Origin: Acorus gramineus | Taxonomy: Eukaryota > Streptophyta > Magnoliopsida > Acorales > Acoraceae | Direction: 5' to 3' | NCBI GenBank assembly: GCA_030737835.1 | Contig: JAUJYN010000012.1 | Coordinates: forward strand, 12,696,729 to 12,760,728 | DNA length: 64,000 nt | In this document: piece by piece, positions 25,096-37,100 of the stretch | Layout of the letters: each line of letters starts with the position of its first letter | Numbering within the stretch: the first letter of the stretch is position 1 | The notes under the pieces: generated by a model | Databases searched by the model: none | The model's input: only the letters and a program-made list of their open reading frames with translations | Told to the model about the DNA's origin: nothing | Program-made: the position numbers and the translations under genes

Positions 25096-27600
25096 TAATT
25101 AAGGAAAGCATGTTGGATGGAGGGGTAGTTTGGTCTTTTGCCGCTGTTAGAGAATCCGTGAAGGGATTTAGGACAGGTTATCAGCGGCTTAAAGATGCCC
25201 TTATTGGAGCAGAATCAGGATATCCTTATTCTGTTTCTGGGAATTTACGTTAATACCCTTTTAAAGGGTCAATGTGATTTGGAATAGCTTTTGTGGGAAT
25301 ATAAATCAGGGTTGACATTAGCACTCAAAGATACGGATGGCTTAATCTGTGATTTTTAGCTCTAATCAGGCGACCTAATTTTGTCTGTAACAGTTGAACT
25401 TTATATAAAAAAACAAAAATTATATCTACTGTTGTAAATAGAATTGTTCCTTGAACAGAAAAGTAGCCCGGTTAAGGATCACAATAGGGCTAATAGAAAT
25501 TGAAGTTGATGTACTTATTACATAATATTTATAAAAATTTAAAAAGTAAAAAAAAATCTTTAATTTTTAATACTGTTTCAGTTTTTATATAAACATTAAC
25601 ATATTCAAAATACTCAAAACTCTACCGATTCCACCAATTTAAATCATCCTGAAAATAGATTTTCTGCTTATGTTTTATCTAATGTTTGTTTTTAGGATGT
25701 TCATCAATTCATTAAATGAAACGGATTTAATTAAGAAAAAAAAAATACAGAGAATCATTTTTTCAAATTGTCACTATTAGAAAGCATTAAACCGTAATGT
25801 TTTTATGATTTAAAAAATCAATCAGCTCGAGCAACTGATAAATCTATTATAAAAAACATTGGTTCAAATGCCAGATTGATCTATTTTAAATTTTAAACTA
25901 GTTGCTGTTCATTAGGCCCGTTTGCTTGATGATATTCTTGGGTGTATTCTGATCAAAATCCATCTTTTTAGTTGGCGGTATTGTTAGAAGGAAAAGTTGG
26001 TCCCATTGCATTCAAAATTCAACAATGTGAATAATATGATCGAATCAAAATCACACTAAATTGATGGGATTCTCAAAACGACACAATCCCAATAAATTAA
26101 ATTTCTGATGATTAGTACGCCCCTCAATTGTTTAACACAATTATTTATAGTGACCAGTCTCTTTTGGTGTTTTAATTATTTATATGTTAATTTAATTTAT
26201 TAATTTCAATATCCAATAAATATTGTGTTATTTTAGTATTATTTTGCTTCTATAATTGTGATATAAATAAGAGTTAGATTTTCAAGTGTACAATACAAGT
26301 AATAAGGATACTTTTGATATTTAAATCCAATCTTCAATCATTTTCTATGCTTGAGATTTGGATAAAAATCATATACTAACCAAGTCAGCCCGAAGTAAAC
26401 ATGAATGGCGTTTGACAGTTTGAAAACACATTTAAAAAATATAATTTGATAAGAATGAGTTCGATAAAACTTAAATTTTTTATACTAAAATCTAAAACAA
26501 TTATTTATTTATTTTTAAAATTAGACAATGGTTTGAGATTTTTTATTTCTACAAAAACGAAAATAAGTTTAAATGGTTTTTCTTAACTGTCCTTCACACG
26601 AGTGAAGAGAACCGCACACGTGTGGGAGTTTATAACAGCCGCATAATGTTCCGTACAATCCACTTTCCAACCCTAATCTCAATGTATACGAATTTTGAAT
26701 TTTAAAAAAATAGTATATTTAATTTAACGAAATAAAATTTGTTATAAAAAAAATAAAATATATACTACAATGCAATACATGATGCATTTACAAAAAATAT
26801 GAAAAACTTCTATTAAAACATATACCTCATTAATATATACTATGATAATTTTCAATCAACGACCGCCCAAATTACAATCCACGTAGTTTTTTTTAAAAAC
26901 AAATCATACACTCTCTATGTGATATTATGTAAAATAAAGTATATATTTAAATATATTAATATATATTTTTATGTTAAAAAATAAAAAAAATTATATTATA
27001 TTTTAATAATAAAATTTAATACGTTACAATAACGTAGCATACATAAACGGGAGAAAAAAAAGACTGAGTGCATGAGCGCTCAAGTGCGGCTGAAAGTGAA
27101 AAAAACTGCGGCGTGGGCCCCACGCGCGCATCACCAGCGGATCTCCTTTTTGGCCATCAGTCCACCACATCCGTCATCTTCAATTTTTATTTTTATTTTT
27201 ATTTTTATTTTTTCGTTTTTTTTTTAGGCTTTCACGGGTCAACCCCCCCGAACACCTTCCTTTCGGTCATCTGTTATGGCTGTCCAACTTACGCCCCTGG
27301 AAGAGTCCACGTCACGTGACGTCACCACGAGCGTGTTCCTTTTTTTTTCGTTATTTCAGTTTCTCTCATCACAGCCGTCCAAATCCCTTTTCGGATGGCC
27401 CGTCCGATCTTCATCGTACGATCGGGAGCTCTTTGAAAACGATTCACTTTCGGATAACGTTTTATTTTTTGGATAAAACGGAAAAACAAGAGGGGTAGTT
27501 TCGTCAATTCAGGAACATTTGGGGGGTGTGCGTCGCGTCATCCGATCGAATATCATATTCGGTGGTACGAACCGAAGTATCTAGGAACTACAGGGGCATT
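25096..27600. other. Intergenic DNA and distal upstream region of the bHLH gene
   Basis: Mostly AT-rich. A 61-codon frame at 25068-25253 has no recognisable domain. At 25916 the phrase AGGCCCGTTTGCTTG looks like one MITE end, without a convincing partner. A TTTTTA microsatellite lies at 27184-27212. From 27060 on, the sequence becomes GC-richer, as expected near a promoter. Confidence 0.5.
27309..27322. promoter_or_regulatory. 14-bp palindromic double-ACGT / G-box site
   Basis: ACGTCACGTGACGT is a perfect palindrome: a CACGTG G-box flanked on both sides by ACGT cores that overlap it. G-boxes are bound by plant bHLH and bZIP factors. The site lies about 330 bp upstream of the probable transcription start of the bHLH gene, which itself belongs to an E-box-binding family. 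Confidence 0.6.
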
Positions 27601-27898
27601 TGCGGAAGCTTCCGACATAAATAAGCCGATATTTGCAAACTTGAAACCAAAGCCTTCCCTTTTTAAATTTGTTTTTGTTTTTTCAGTCTCTTAAGATAAT
27701 TAAAAAAAAAGGAAAGTTTTCGGTGCTTCGAAGGGACGAAGTCGAGGAGGAGCAGAAACTCGTGATTTCGATCTTCTTTTTTAGTTTGGGTTTTCTTTTT
27801 CGGGTGGAGTTGTTGTTTTTGATTCGATAAAGCAGTGATTTTGTGTGATTTTTTTCGGGTTCGGGTCTTTGAAATCGGGGTCTTGATTTGGGTTTTCA

Positions 27899-27952
27899 AT
27901 GGAGAAGAGACGCAAATGCGTTTCCATGTCTGAATTTGAGCTGCTCATGTGA
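27899..27952 (+). other. Upstream ORF in the bHLH leader (17 residues)
   Basis: ATG at 27899 opens a frame of 17 codons with a TGA at 27950-27952, ending 86 bp before the main ATG at 28039. It lies within the expected 5' leader, so it could lower translation of the main frame. It has three in-frame ATGs and ends ATGTGA. The peptide itself is not recognised. Confidence 0.5.
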
Positions 27953-28038
27953 TTTTGGGCTTCTTTTTTCGAGACGATTTTTGGGTTTTTGTTTTGGGTC
28001 AGATCTGTTGGAGGGGGAGGTCGAAAAATCTGAGCTTT

Positions 28039-30188
28039 ATGGACGGTTCACAGGCTTCGATGAAGGATCTCAACCTGTCTTTCGTGGCGGGCTTCAAAGG
28101 GTCCAAAGACGACTTCAATAAGAGGTCCGAAGCGAGACCCACCCTGGATTCCGATCTCCAGCGCCAGCAGCAGCAGCAGCAGCAGCTGAGCTCCGGCCTC
28201 CTGAGGTACCGATCCGCCCCAAGTTCCCTCCTCGCCAACTTCATCGACGGCGGACCCACCACCGGAGGCGGCGGCGACGGCGTGGAGGACTTCCTCTCGC
28301 CCCGGTCCGCGAGCCCGGAGACGGCGGCGGCGGCGGCCGCCGAGGCCATGTTGGCGAGGTTCATGTCTCCGGGAGGGCTCGGTGGCGGCGGAGAGAAATC
28401 CTCAGCCGAGATGGGCGGCGGCGGAGGCGGCGTATCCACCGTCAGTTCCCAGATGATGTACGCGTCGGCGTCGCCTCCGCAGCATCCGCAGATGATGAAC
28501 GGCTCGTATCGGTTGATGAACTCGCCGGTCTTGATGGACCCATCTCATCATCAGTCGCAGATGAAGAACGGCGGAGGAGGTGGAGCCGCCGGTCTCACCC
28601 GGCACAGCAGCTCCCCTGCTGGGCTCTTCGCGAACCTCGGCGTCGAAAATGGTATGCATGGACACCCTCTCATCCTCTGAAAAATCTCATCTTTAGTTCA
28701 AATGAATGGTATTTATGAAGATCCATTAATGAGACCTCAAAAAAATTTCCTTATTTGATATGAAATCTGTGCAAAGATTTGGTCTTTTTTTGTTATGGAA
28801 GCTGAGATCAGTACAATAGTGTGTCCCCTTGTTTTGGGTGTTTGTAGTCTCATTAATGGCTCTTCAAAGATGGTATGAATTGTTGTGTAAAAAAATTGGA
28901 TCTTTTTATGGAAGTTGAAACCAGTACAAACTGAAACTAATTGGAAGATTGATCTTTTGAAAAGGATATGGTGGGATGAGGGGGGTGGGTGCAGTTGGCT
29001 CAACCAGTAGATTGAAAGGTCAGATCAGCTTCTCGTCGAGGCAGGGCTCGTCGACGGGGATGATGTCGCAGATCTCGGAACTTGGAAGCGATGGAGGCGA
29101 AGATGGTAACTGCGACAGCAATGGCGGTGGTGGGCGGTGTTACATCCCCGGCTTCCCGATCACTTCTTGGGACGACGCCACGCTTGTTGGCGATGGCTAT
29201 GGTGGTGGCGGATTGAAGAGGGGAAGAGACATGGATGAGAAGCTAATGGCGGCGGTTCAGGTAATGGTTTTTAGTGACACCCAATTGTGTGAAAACCTCT
29301 GTTTTTTTGGGGGTGTTGATGTGTGTGTTGCGATGGATCAGAACGGGGAGGCGAGGAACCACCACGGAGGCGGTCCTGTGTTGAGCCACCACTACAGTCT
29401 GCCAAAGACATCGGGGGAGATGGCGGCACTGGAGAAGTTTTTGCAGTTCCAAGACGCGGTGCCTTGTAAGATCCGTGCGAAGAGGGGGTGCGCGACTCAT
29501 CCGAGAAGCATAGCAGAGAGGGTGAGCCAAAGCCATCAATGTTTGTTTTGATTCAACTATTCCGGGATTCAAATCTGTGACTGAAAATCGAAAAAAAAAA
29601 AAAATTGGCAGGTGAGGAGGACCAGAATCAGTGAGAGGATGAGGAAGTTACAGGAGCTAGTCCCCAACATGGACAAGGTATAATGAACACATCATTTATT
29701 TTAGGGGGATCCATTAGTTCATTCATTATAAACATCAACTGAAACTCGAACCGGCTATGTGAAGCAAACTAACACGGCCGACATGCTGGAATTAGCTGTG
29801 GAGTACATTAAAGATCTGCAAAAACAAGTGAAGGTAAGGGCCAAGTTGATATAATCTATTCTCATTCTCTTTCTGTTGGAGCAGCCCTGTAAATGGTATT
29901 TGGAATCCGGTCAGTTCTTTTGAACATCCCAGACAAAATTTCCTTGATTTCTCGTTCCTATAGAATTTATCAGAACCAGTTTCATGTGAAATGATAATTT
30001 GTCCTTCCGGATCAGGGTTATCAAACTGGTCTTAAGTAAATTATAGTGAGATATATTTTTCTCATTGTGACCACGGTTTGTACTATTGTCATTGTGTTGT
30101 GATTGATCATCTGTAGGGGATATCGGAGAGCCGGACGAACTGTACTTGCTCGAGCAAGCAAAAGCCGTACCCGAACCACGCCGGGTGA
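28039..30188 (+). CDS. bHLH transcription factor, bHLH130/bHLH122 (FBH) type
   Basis: Six exons join to 431 residues: 28039-28651, 28965-29260, 29342-29521, 29612-29677, 29765-29833, 30117-30188. ATG 28039 is the first in-frame ATG; a longer frame begins only at a GTG. The N terminus has a Q run, then the family phrase GLLRYRSAPSSLLANF, glycine- and alanine-rich stretches, and TRHSSSPAGLFANL. The bHLH domain spans about residues 345-408: KIRAKRGCATHPRSIAERVR, then the helices around ISERMRKLQELVPNMDK and NTADMLELAVEYIKDLQKQV. The basic region keeps the E-box glutamate and the following arginine (AERVRR), with arginine where many bHLHs have histidine. Exons 4 and 5 (66 and 69 nt) match the conserved split of the domain. 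Arabidopsis relatives activate CONSTANS (FBH1-4) or act in stress and stomatal responses; which role applies here cannot be told. It is nuclear by inference. Confidence 0.93.
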
Positions 30189-30976
30189 ATTTTCCAATGT
30201 GGGGGAGGAAATGTGAAGCAGAAGAGATTCAGAAAAGCTGAAAAGTGAAGGGCTGAATCTCTGCCCGGTCCAAAAAAAAAAATCAGTGGAGAAGATGATG
30301 AGATTGAGAAAAAGAGAAGGAAGAACACAAAGGACACGAGAGTGATAGTGATGGTAGGTTCATCCATATTGAATAGGGAGGAGGTCCACAGTGTGAAGAA
30401 TCCCTTTTAGGAACAAATTTTTGATAGTTTCACAGCTGCCATTACTGTGATATGGGTGTCAAAAAAGAATCTGTATAGGTTGATGTGTTATTTGAAAAAA
30501 AAAACTACCAATGTATGTAATTTTTTTTTTTTATAACTTTTTTTTTTTTTTACAAGATCTCATCAGTTACTCTGATAAGTGATAACAGGTACACTAAGTT
30601 TTAACCCTCATTGGATTTCAACTTCTCTGAAGCAAAAGTAGAGTAGGGGTGTTTATGGAATGATGGATGCTTTATATTTTTTTTCCTTTTTTAGATACAT
30701 TGCATCTGATGATTATTAAATTTTGTGAAAAGGACAGCTGTGTCCCACCCAACTAACAGATGATGATCCTCATGCACTCACTCACACACACAAAATAATG
30801 TCAAAAAAGGATAGTCATGTTTGGTGGGGAATGTGCCACGTGAGACAAGACAGATTTTCCAATGGTAGGAATCTCTCATGAGAACCCTCTGTTCATAAAT
30901 CAAAGGTTTGGATGGGTTTATCCATTGCCACATTGTGTTGGGTCAAGGAAACGAGTCTTTATATATAAATATAATA
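30189..30976. other. bHLH 3' leader and intergenic DNA
   Basis: The first 250-350 bp after the stop are likely 3' untranslated sequence. The rest is AT-rich, with T homopolymers near 30520-30552. No gene seen. Confidence 0.5.
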
Positions 30977-31823
30977 CTAGTCTATCTGTACGCGCTGATG
31001 CCCGTTTTAACAGGTTATATTCTGTACATGGAAGTACATTTTTAATATAAAGTTTTACAGTATTGTTATTTTTAAAATGAGTAAATACTCATTTTTCACA
31101 TTGAACACTGTATTAAAGTGATATATTATTTTTAGAATTTTAAATTTACATTTTGTACAAAATATGTATAAAACTAAATTATTCCCAATTTACTGCTAGA
31201 GCGTGAAATTGTTTTTGTATTTTTAGAATTTCAATGTACATTATGCATGAAACTGTTTTTGTAATCTTTCAATTAAACAGTTTTATTGTAATAATTTATT
31301 GCAAACAGATTTCAAGTAAATAATGCTTAAAGTTTAAAAATAATCAGGGGGTGAGTTTCTTATATAATCAATTTCTTTAGGTTTAAAAAATAAGATGCAC
31401 AGATTTTTGTAACTTTAATATTTAAATATCATAAAATAAAATATATTTATATTTTTTTATGTTGATTTATTATATATTATTTATGTTTGTTAACGGAGAA
31501 GAAAAATTCTTACATGCTAAACAATGTACATCAAACATCACGAAGAACAGCAGGAAAAAAAAAAAAGGGCACGTGTAATGACAGCCTATAAACATGAGTC
31601 CCTTGCCTCTGAAATTATAGAAGTAACCTTTTCATTTTGTAAAATTACCAATATGTCTGACTGGATGAAAATTTGGCAATATCGTGGTGCATTAAGGTGC
31701 ATGTTAGATATGAGGTTGTTGACCCTTTTACATGTATTATACATTGAAGATTGCTCTGTCACAAATCAAAAGTAGAGAAAATGAAGCAAAATCATAATTA
31801 TGAGATGAAATTTAAGTAATTTG

Positions 31824-32270
31824 ACAAAAAAAAATTTTACGTACATCTATAGAATCCATCATATATTACTAATATATAAAAAAAAAACATTGCCCTAAAA
31901 AATTAAAAAAATACATAGTTTTACATCTATAGAAAAATTAATACATATAAATCCAAAATCAATCCAAACAAAAAGAGAAACATATGGGTTGGATTCTTTT
32001 TGTAATTTTTGTATTTATTTTTTAATTACTAATATTTATTTATAGAAATTTTTTTTTACCTACATCTATAGAATCCATCATATATTACTAATATATGTAA
32101 AAAAAACATTGCCCTAAAAAAATTAAAAAAATACTTAGTTTCACATCTATAGAAAAATTAATACATATAAATCCAAAATCAATCCAAAAAATGAAAAGAA
32201 ACATATGGGTTCGATTTTATTTGTAATTTTTGTATTTATTAATGTGACTAAAATATTTATATTTCATAAT
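31824..32270. repeat. Tandem 225-bp direct repeat inside Helitron A
   Basis: Two adjacent copies share ACATCTATAGAATCCATCAT, ATTGCCCTAAAAAA, ACATCTATAGAAAAATTAAT and AACATATGGGTT in the same order. A third, more divergent copy is at 33420-33665 in the neighbouring element. Confidence 0.85.
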
Positions 32271-32285
32271 TTTATGGGTATCTTA

Positions 32286-32614
32286 TTGCGCGTTTGAGCG
32301 CGTTTTTGCTTTTTGAAAAGCTAAAAAGTTAAAATCGTGTAGCCAAACGGGACAGCTTTTTACAGAATCGGAAGCTGAATTCCTTTTAATTTTTCCCTCG
32401 AAATCTGTGTTTTAAAAAGCTAAAAAACAACGCTTTTTGGTCGGAATCGATTTTTTGAATTGAAAAGCAACTTTCTCTGCCAAACATTAAACTCCTTTCA
32501 AATATTGATTCCTGAATTAAAAAAAAACATTCTAAAAAAGTCAAGGTCTAAAATCATCTTAAAAAGCAGCTTTATTCCAAAAGCTACTTTTCAATTTGTG
32601 TTTCCAAACTGATC
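32286..32614. mobile_element. Tourist-like MITE nested in Helitron A
   Basis: Both sides are flanked by TTA (32283-32285 and 32615-32617). The ends TTGCGCGTTTGAGCGC and, on the minus strand, GATCAGTTTGGAAACAC are imperfect inverted repeats. The interior consists of AAAGC/GCTTTT-rich arms. The paralogous segment at 33751-33765 reads straight through with a single TTA and no insert, which fixes the boundaries. Confidence 0.85.
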
Positions 32615-32968
32615 TTAATGGTTTGAAAAATCTTTTGATAAAGTTTCATAAAATTTGAAATCATGTTTTGAGATTAGGGACCTACTTATAATTCTTTGGA
32701 ATCTAAATCAGGGACCTGTTTGCAATACTGTTAGGGTCTACTTGTGACACTGGAAAAACCTGGGGGTGGATCTGCAGAAAGCCCAGGAAAAGACAGAATC
32801 AGCCGTTTTTTGTTAGGGCCCTGGTTATAAATATGAGGGACTTGTTTATTACACATATAGGAGTCATGTTGTAAAACTTCTAAAATCTGGGGGTCTATCT
32901 GCAAAAAGCCTCATATGTCTCATTGAGCAGGTCGAAGATCTGCCTGTTGTGCCGCTTTATATAGAAAA

Positions 32969-34100
32969 CTAGTCAAGGGCACGCGCAATGCGCGTAACAA
33001 CAAACATAAATAAGTAGTATTAATTTCTCAATATAAAAATAACAGTAATTTGATAAGAATACGAGGAACATTGCCGGACCAAACAATTATGAGCTATTGT
33101 AAGAACATTGAATTAAAATTAAACCTTCATCCAACAAGATTACATGTAAAAAAGTCAATCATTTGATCAAATAACACCAAGAAAAAGAATTGAACAAATA
33201 TAAATTTTTTAATAAATAAAAATGAATGGAACAAATGATCATTGTTAACAATCCAAAATAAAATATTAAACAAGATAACAATGAATAGATAAACATGATA
33301 AACTAATAAATTTGTTATACATTTAAGATTACTATGTGACAAACAAAAATAGAAAAAAATGAAAGTAAAATCATAATTATATGAGATGAAACTTTACGTG
33401 ATTTGAACAAAAAAAAAATTACCTACATCTATGGAATCCATCAAAATTACTAATATAAAAAAAAAACACTGCCCTAAAAAAAACTAAAGAAATACTTATT
33501 TTCTCATCTAAATTTTTTTTGATACATATAGATCAAAAATCAATCCAAAAAAAAAAAAAAACAGAACTGATTTTAAATTCAAAAGCAAAGCATCCATAAA
33601 TAATTTTATGGGTTTAAATAGATCCGATTCTATTTGTAATTTTTGTATTTATTAATGTGACTAAAATATTTATATTTTATAATTTTATAGATATCTTAAT
33701 GAGTTTATTTATTAATGTGACTAAAATATATATATTTTATAGTTTTATGAGTATCTTAAAGGTCTGAAAAATCTTGAAAAGAAATTTCATAAAAGTTGAA
33801 GTCCAAAAAGTCTTGTTTTGAGATTATGGACCTACTTAGGGACCTGCTTATAAATATTAAAATTTGAATCAGGGACCCATTTATAACACAGATATGGTTT
33901 AGCTGTGAAACTGGTAGAACCTGAGGGTGGAACCGTAGAAAGCCGAGGAAAAAACAAAATTAGCCGTTTTTAGTTGGGGACCTTGTTATAAACATGAGGG
34001 ACTTGTTTATAACATATATAGGGGTCGTTTTGTAAAACTTCAAAACCTGGGGTTCTGTCTGACAAATGCCCCATTGTCCGATTAAAGTGTTTCACACTAA
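32969..34100 (-). mobile_element. Helitron-like element B
   Basis: The minus-strand 3' end is CTAG (32972-32969) followed by T, preceded eight bases earlier by a perfect stem-loop at 32981-32995 (ACGCGC AAT GCGCGT). It lies three bases from the 5' end of element A, in the same orientation. From about 33336 to 34080 it is a diverged copy of 31757-32960 (for example GGGACTTGTTTAT, AACCTG, TTTTGTAAAACTTC) without the MITE. The 5' end on the right was not pinned down; the boundary given is approximate. Confidence 0.5.
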
Positions 34101-37100
34101 TCTTTGGCGCTAACATGTACTGCTGGGCGAAAAATTTTGTCCTCATATGGTCCGGTAGTGCATTAAAGTGTGTATATATGTAAGATATACTGTATTTAAA
34201 ACCCCGGGGCCTATCTGAAAAAAGCCCACCTCGTTTGTCGCAAAGAGTAGGTCCATTGGGTGAATTCTGGACTCATTGCGGTGCATTAGAATGCACAGTA
34301 CAGATAATAAAGATAATAATATAATACATACAGATTCAAGTGCATCGAATGTGAACCTTTCTATGTTTTCCAAATTTAGTATATAAATACTGTACTCCTA
34401 AAATGAATGTGTATCAGAGGTCTTGGGCTACATGTTCCAAAAAAAAGAACACAGAGGGCAGTGTCTTGAGGGGAGGCTGAGATGCATTTACTGTAATCTG
34501 TGTGTTTTTGTTTTGGTGTGTGTGTGTGGTGGGGGAATGGATGGTTAGGGTTTGTGTTTTTCCTTTCTTGATATTGGCTCCTACATCACATGCCAATAAT
34601 TGATGGACTAAGATTGATTGCACCCAGTCTCTATCATCTGACCTGGCCAGCTATGTGGATCCATCCAGGGCTGACCTACCTCGGCCAACCATAATCGATG
34701 TAAATTTCAACTCTTGAGAAACTATTATGTTAGATCTCATCAGTTTTTGTCAATCCCTAATGAAGGATTGACATACATTATCTCACGTGTATAACACCTG
34801 AGATTTTGCGACCATTTAGACAATGTGTCAAACCCTCATTGGGTACTGGCACACACCGGTGGGATCAACACTGGCTGGATCCACCTAGTGAAGCACGATT
34901 TACAGCCTCTTTCTTCTCCCCTGCATTATTACGCGTTGAATGAGGATACGAAAAGCCTGTCAATATACATTGTTAGGCCAGCCACTCCAGGTCCCCCCAC
35001 CCACACATTGAACATTTTAAGAGTTCACAATGGATGAAAAGAAATGCAATGACCTTTACTGTAAATCTGAATATGTGCTACCTTCAGTGGAACCTGGTTT
35101 TGAAAACCAGGGCAATGATTAAAAGCTTTCACCTCATACCTGTTCAATATACACACCATGTTACAGGCTTACAGCTTCAAAATAACATGACAATATAAGC
35201 AAATAATATTTTTAAAGCAAGAGAATGCAAAGGTCATATACCTTGAATGAACTTTTCTTTTTGAAGCCTCTATTTAAGATGCAAACAATACAAAACTCCA
35301 GTGGGACCTGTGTTGTGAGGTCTTGACTCTGGCCCCCACCGACACCATATCTGCTTCATATAATTCACTGACCTGATCTCCAAAAAACCACTATGTGCTC
35401 TCTAACTATGGATTTACATGGTTTTCCAGCTGGGAGGGCCAGTGGACCTCACTAAACAAAAAATAAATAATTAAAACAGATTTGAAAGGAGGGGGAGATG
35501 CATGATTTTCATGGACTAATCCGTGGTTTGAATTTCTAAGAGTCAACCTCAATATAAGAAGACATAGACATCATTGTCTCTAGATAGGGGAGAAGAACCC
35601 TTGAATAAGATTTCCGTATCGTCACGCAATGGATGTGTACAATTCACCAAAAAAAAAGATGTATACATATGTATAGATCAGATCCCACCATTCAATACTG
35701 GATGGCCTCATGGAAACAGGACCACAGGACTTGCTTCAAATGCAAATGATATGGGGTGTACAATCTACCTAAATATAGGTAAAACATGAGAATGTTCATC
35801 TCCTACATTACGAAGTGAATCATATGATAAACCCAAGTGAAATCACAAGATGAAGTATCCCAACCTCAGTGCCCAGAAAGTGATTGCAACTAATATCCTA
35901 CAAGAGGAGGTTCTGAAGATCAGCGGACACAGATAAATGGGAACAGTCTACTTCACCAACGGAAGCAGTCATGCCTTTCACACACAGATAAAGTCTTACA
36001 TCGCCTACACATGATAGCAACTCCGTACGTCCACATTCAGGACAGCAACGATTCTGATTTTCTGATCATGGAACGATTAACATATGATATTATATTCTTA
36101 ATGATTTGGACAAGAAGACTGGTTCTTTTAATACATGAGTGGAAAAAAAAAACTCAAGACTTTATAGGTCAATAATCCTAATTTATCAAGGGATAAATCT
36201 AATGGAAGAGGGTAGAATTTACCTAATACAGAATCAATTAGGGAGATCTTTTCTCATATCTGTTCTTACTAGTCTGTTGCATGCTATGTGATCAGATGAT
36301 CAGTTGCAGAAACTTTTTGATGTCTCTAAGGGATCCTATGCTATAGCAAAGTTCAGAAAAAGAAGAGAAAAGGTGATGGAAATGTTCAGATAATGAACTG
36401 CTCCTATGCTATACCATATAGTTGTAGCAAGCCTAAGCTCTTGGGTTTTTTTGGTCACTTTTCTCATACAGTTGAGAGAATTAGTTGAGTTATACACATT
36501 GGACATATTTGACTTACAGTTCGTTCCAACAAATGACTTCCTCATCTGTGCTTTTGATTCATCCTGTATAAAAGGGCTGATTTAAGAATTTTCATTTACA
36601 ACTTGCAGATCATCAAATTTAAATGATATGAAGGATTAGTCTTCCAGGATGTGAGAAAAAAATCAAGAAGGTAGAGATTAAAAGAGGTGAAAATTCAGGG
36701 ACAGAATATAGAGGAAGCCTACACTTTTTAGGATGGATCAATTATCATGAGCATCTATTATTTTTAAGTAGATAAACATAACTTATAATTAGAACACACA
36801 GACATCAAAGCCTAATATTACATGCCTTCAAGATTGTCTGTCATGGGTTTTGCCTATAACCAAGGGTTCCTCTCTGTGACTTCATGTTGCCCCTAACATG
36901 GAGTTTCAATGGAGGAGTATATTTGAAATCTCATCATGTTTTTCTTTTCTGGAAACAAAAGAAAAATTGGATTATAAACATGATGCACCTCAAAAATTAA
37001 CATTTTGAAAGTCCAGAGAATAAAATCCACTCTTATAAATGAAACAAAAAACATGAAGAATATAAAGTTATACAATATTTTATGATTATATTCCTAAATT

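Larger units (their letters stand above)
30977..32965 (-). mobile_element. Helitron-like element A
   Basis: On the minus strand the proposed 3' end is CTAG (30980-30977) followed by T, preceded nine bases earlier by a stem-loop at 31005-30990 (ACGGGC ATCA GCGCGT, one mismatch). The proposed 5' end is TCTATATAAAGCGG at 32965 downward. A TC start, a short GC-rich hairpin and a CTRR end are the structural marks of Helitrons. No Rep/helicase frame is present, so it is non-autonomous. The interior contains two direct copies of a 225-bp block (about 31824-32046 and 32051-32270) and a nested Tourist-like MITE. The 5' base context (T rather than A before TC) is not ideal. Confidence 0.55.

Noticed and set aside
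25068-25253. 61-codon frame next to a MITE end
   Set aside because: It starts inside the MITE and has no recognisable product.
27999-28665. Minus-strand frames of 146 and 87 codons over bHLH exon 1
   Set aside because: Proline-, cysteine- and histidine-rich translations of glycine/glutamine repeats on the other strand.
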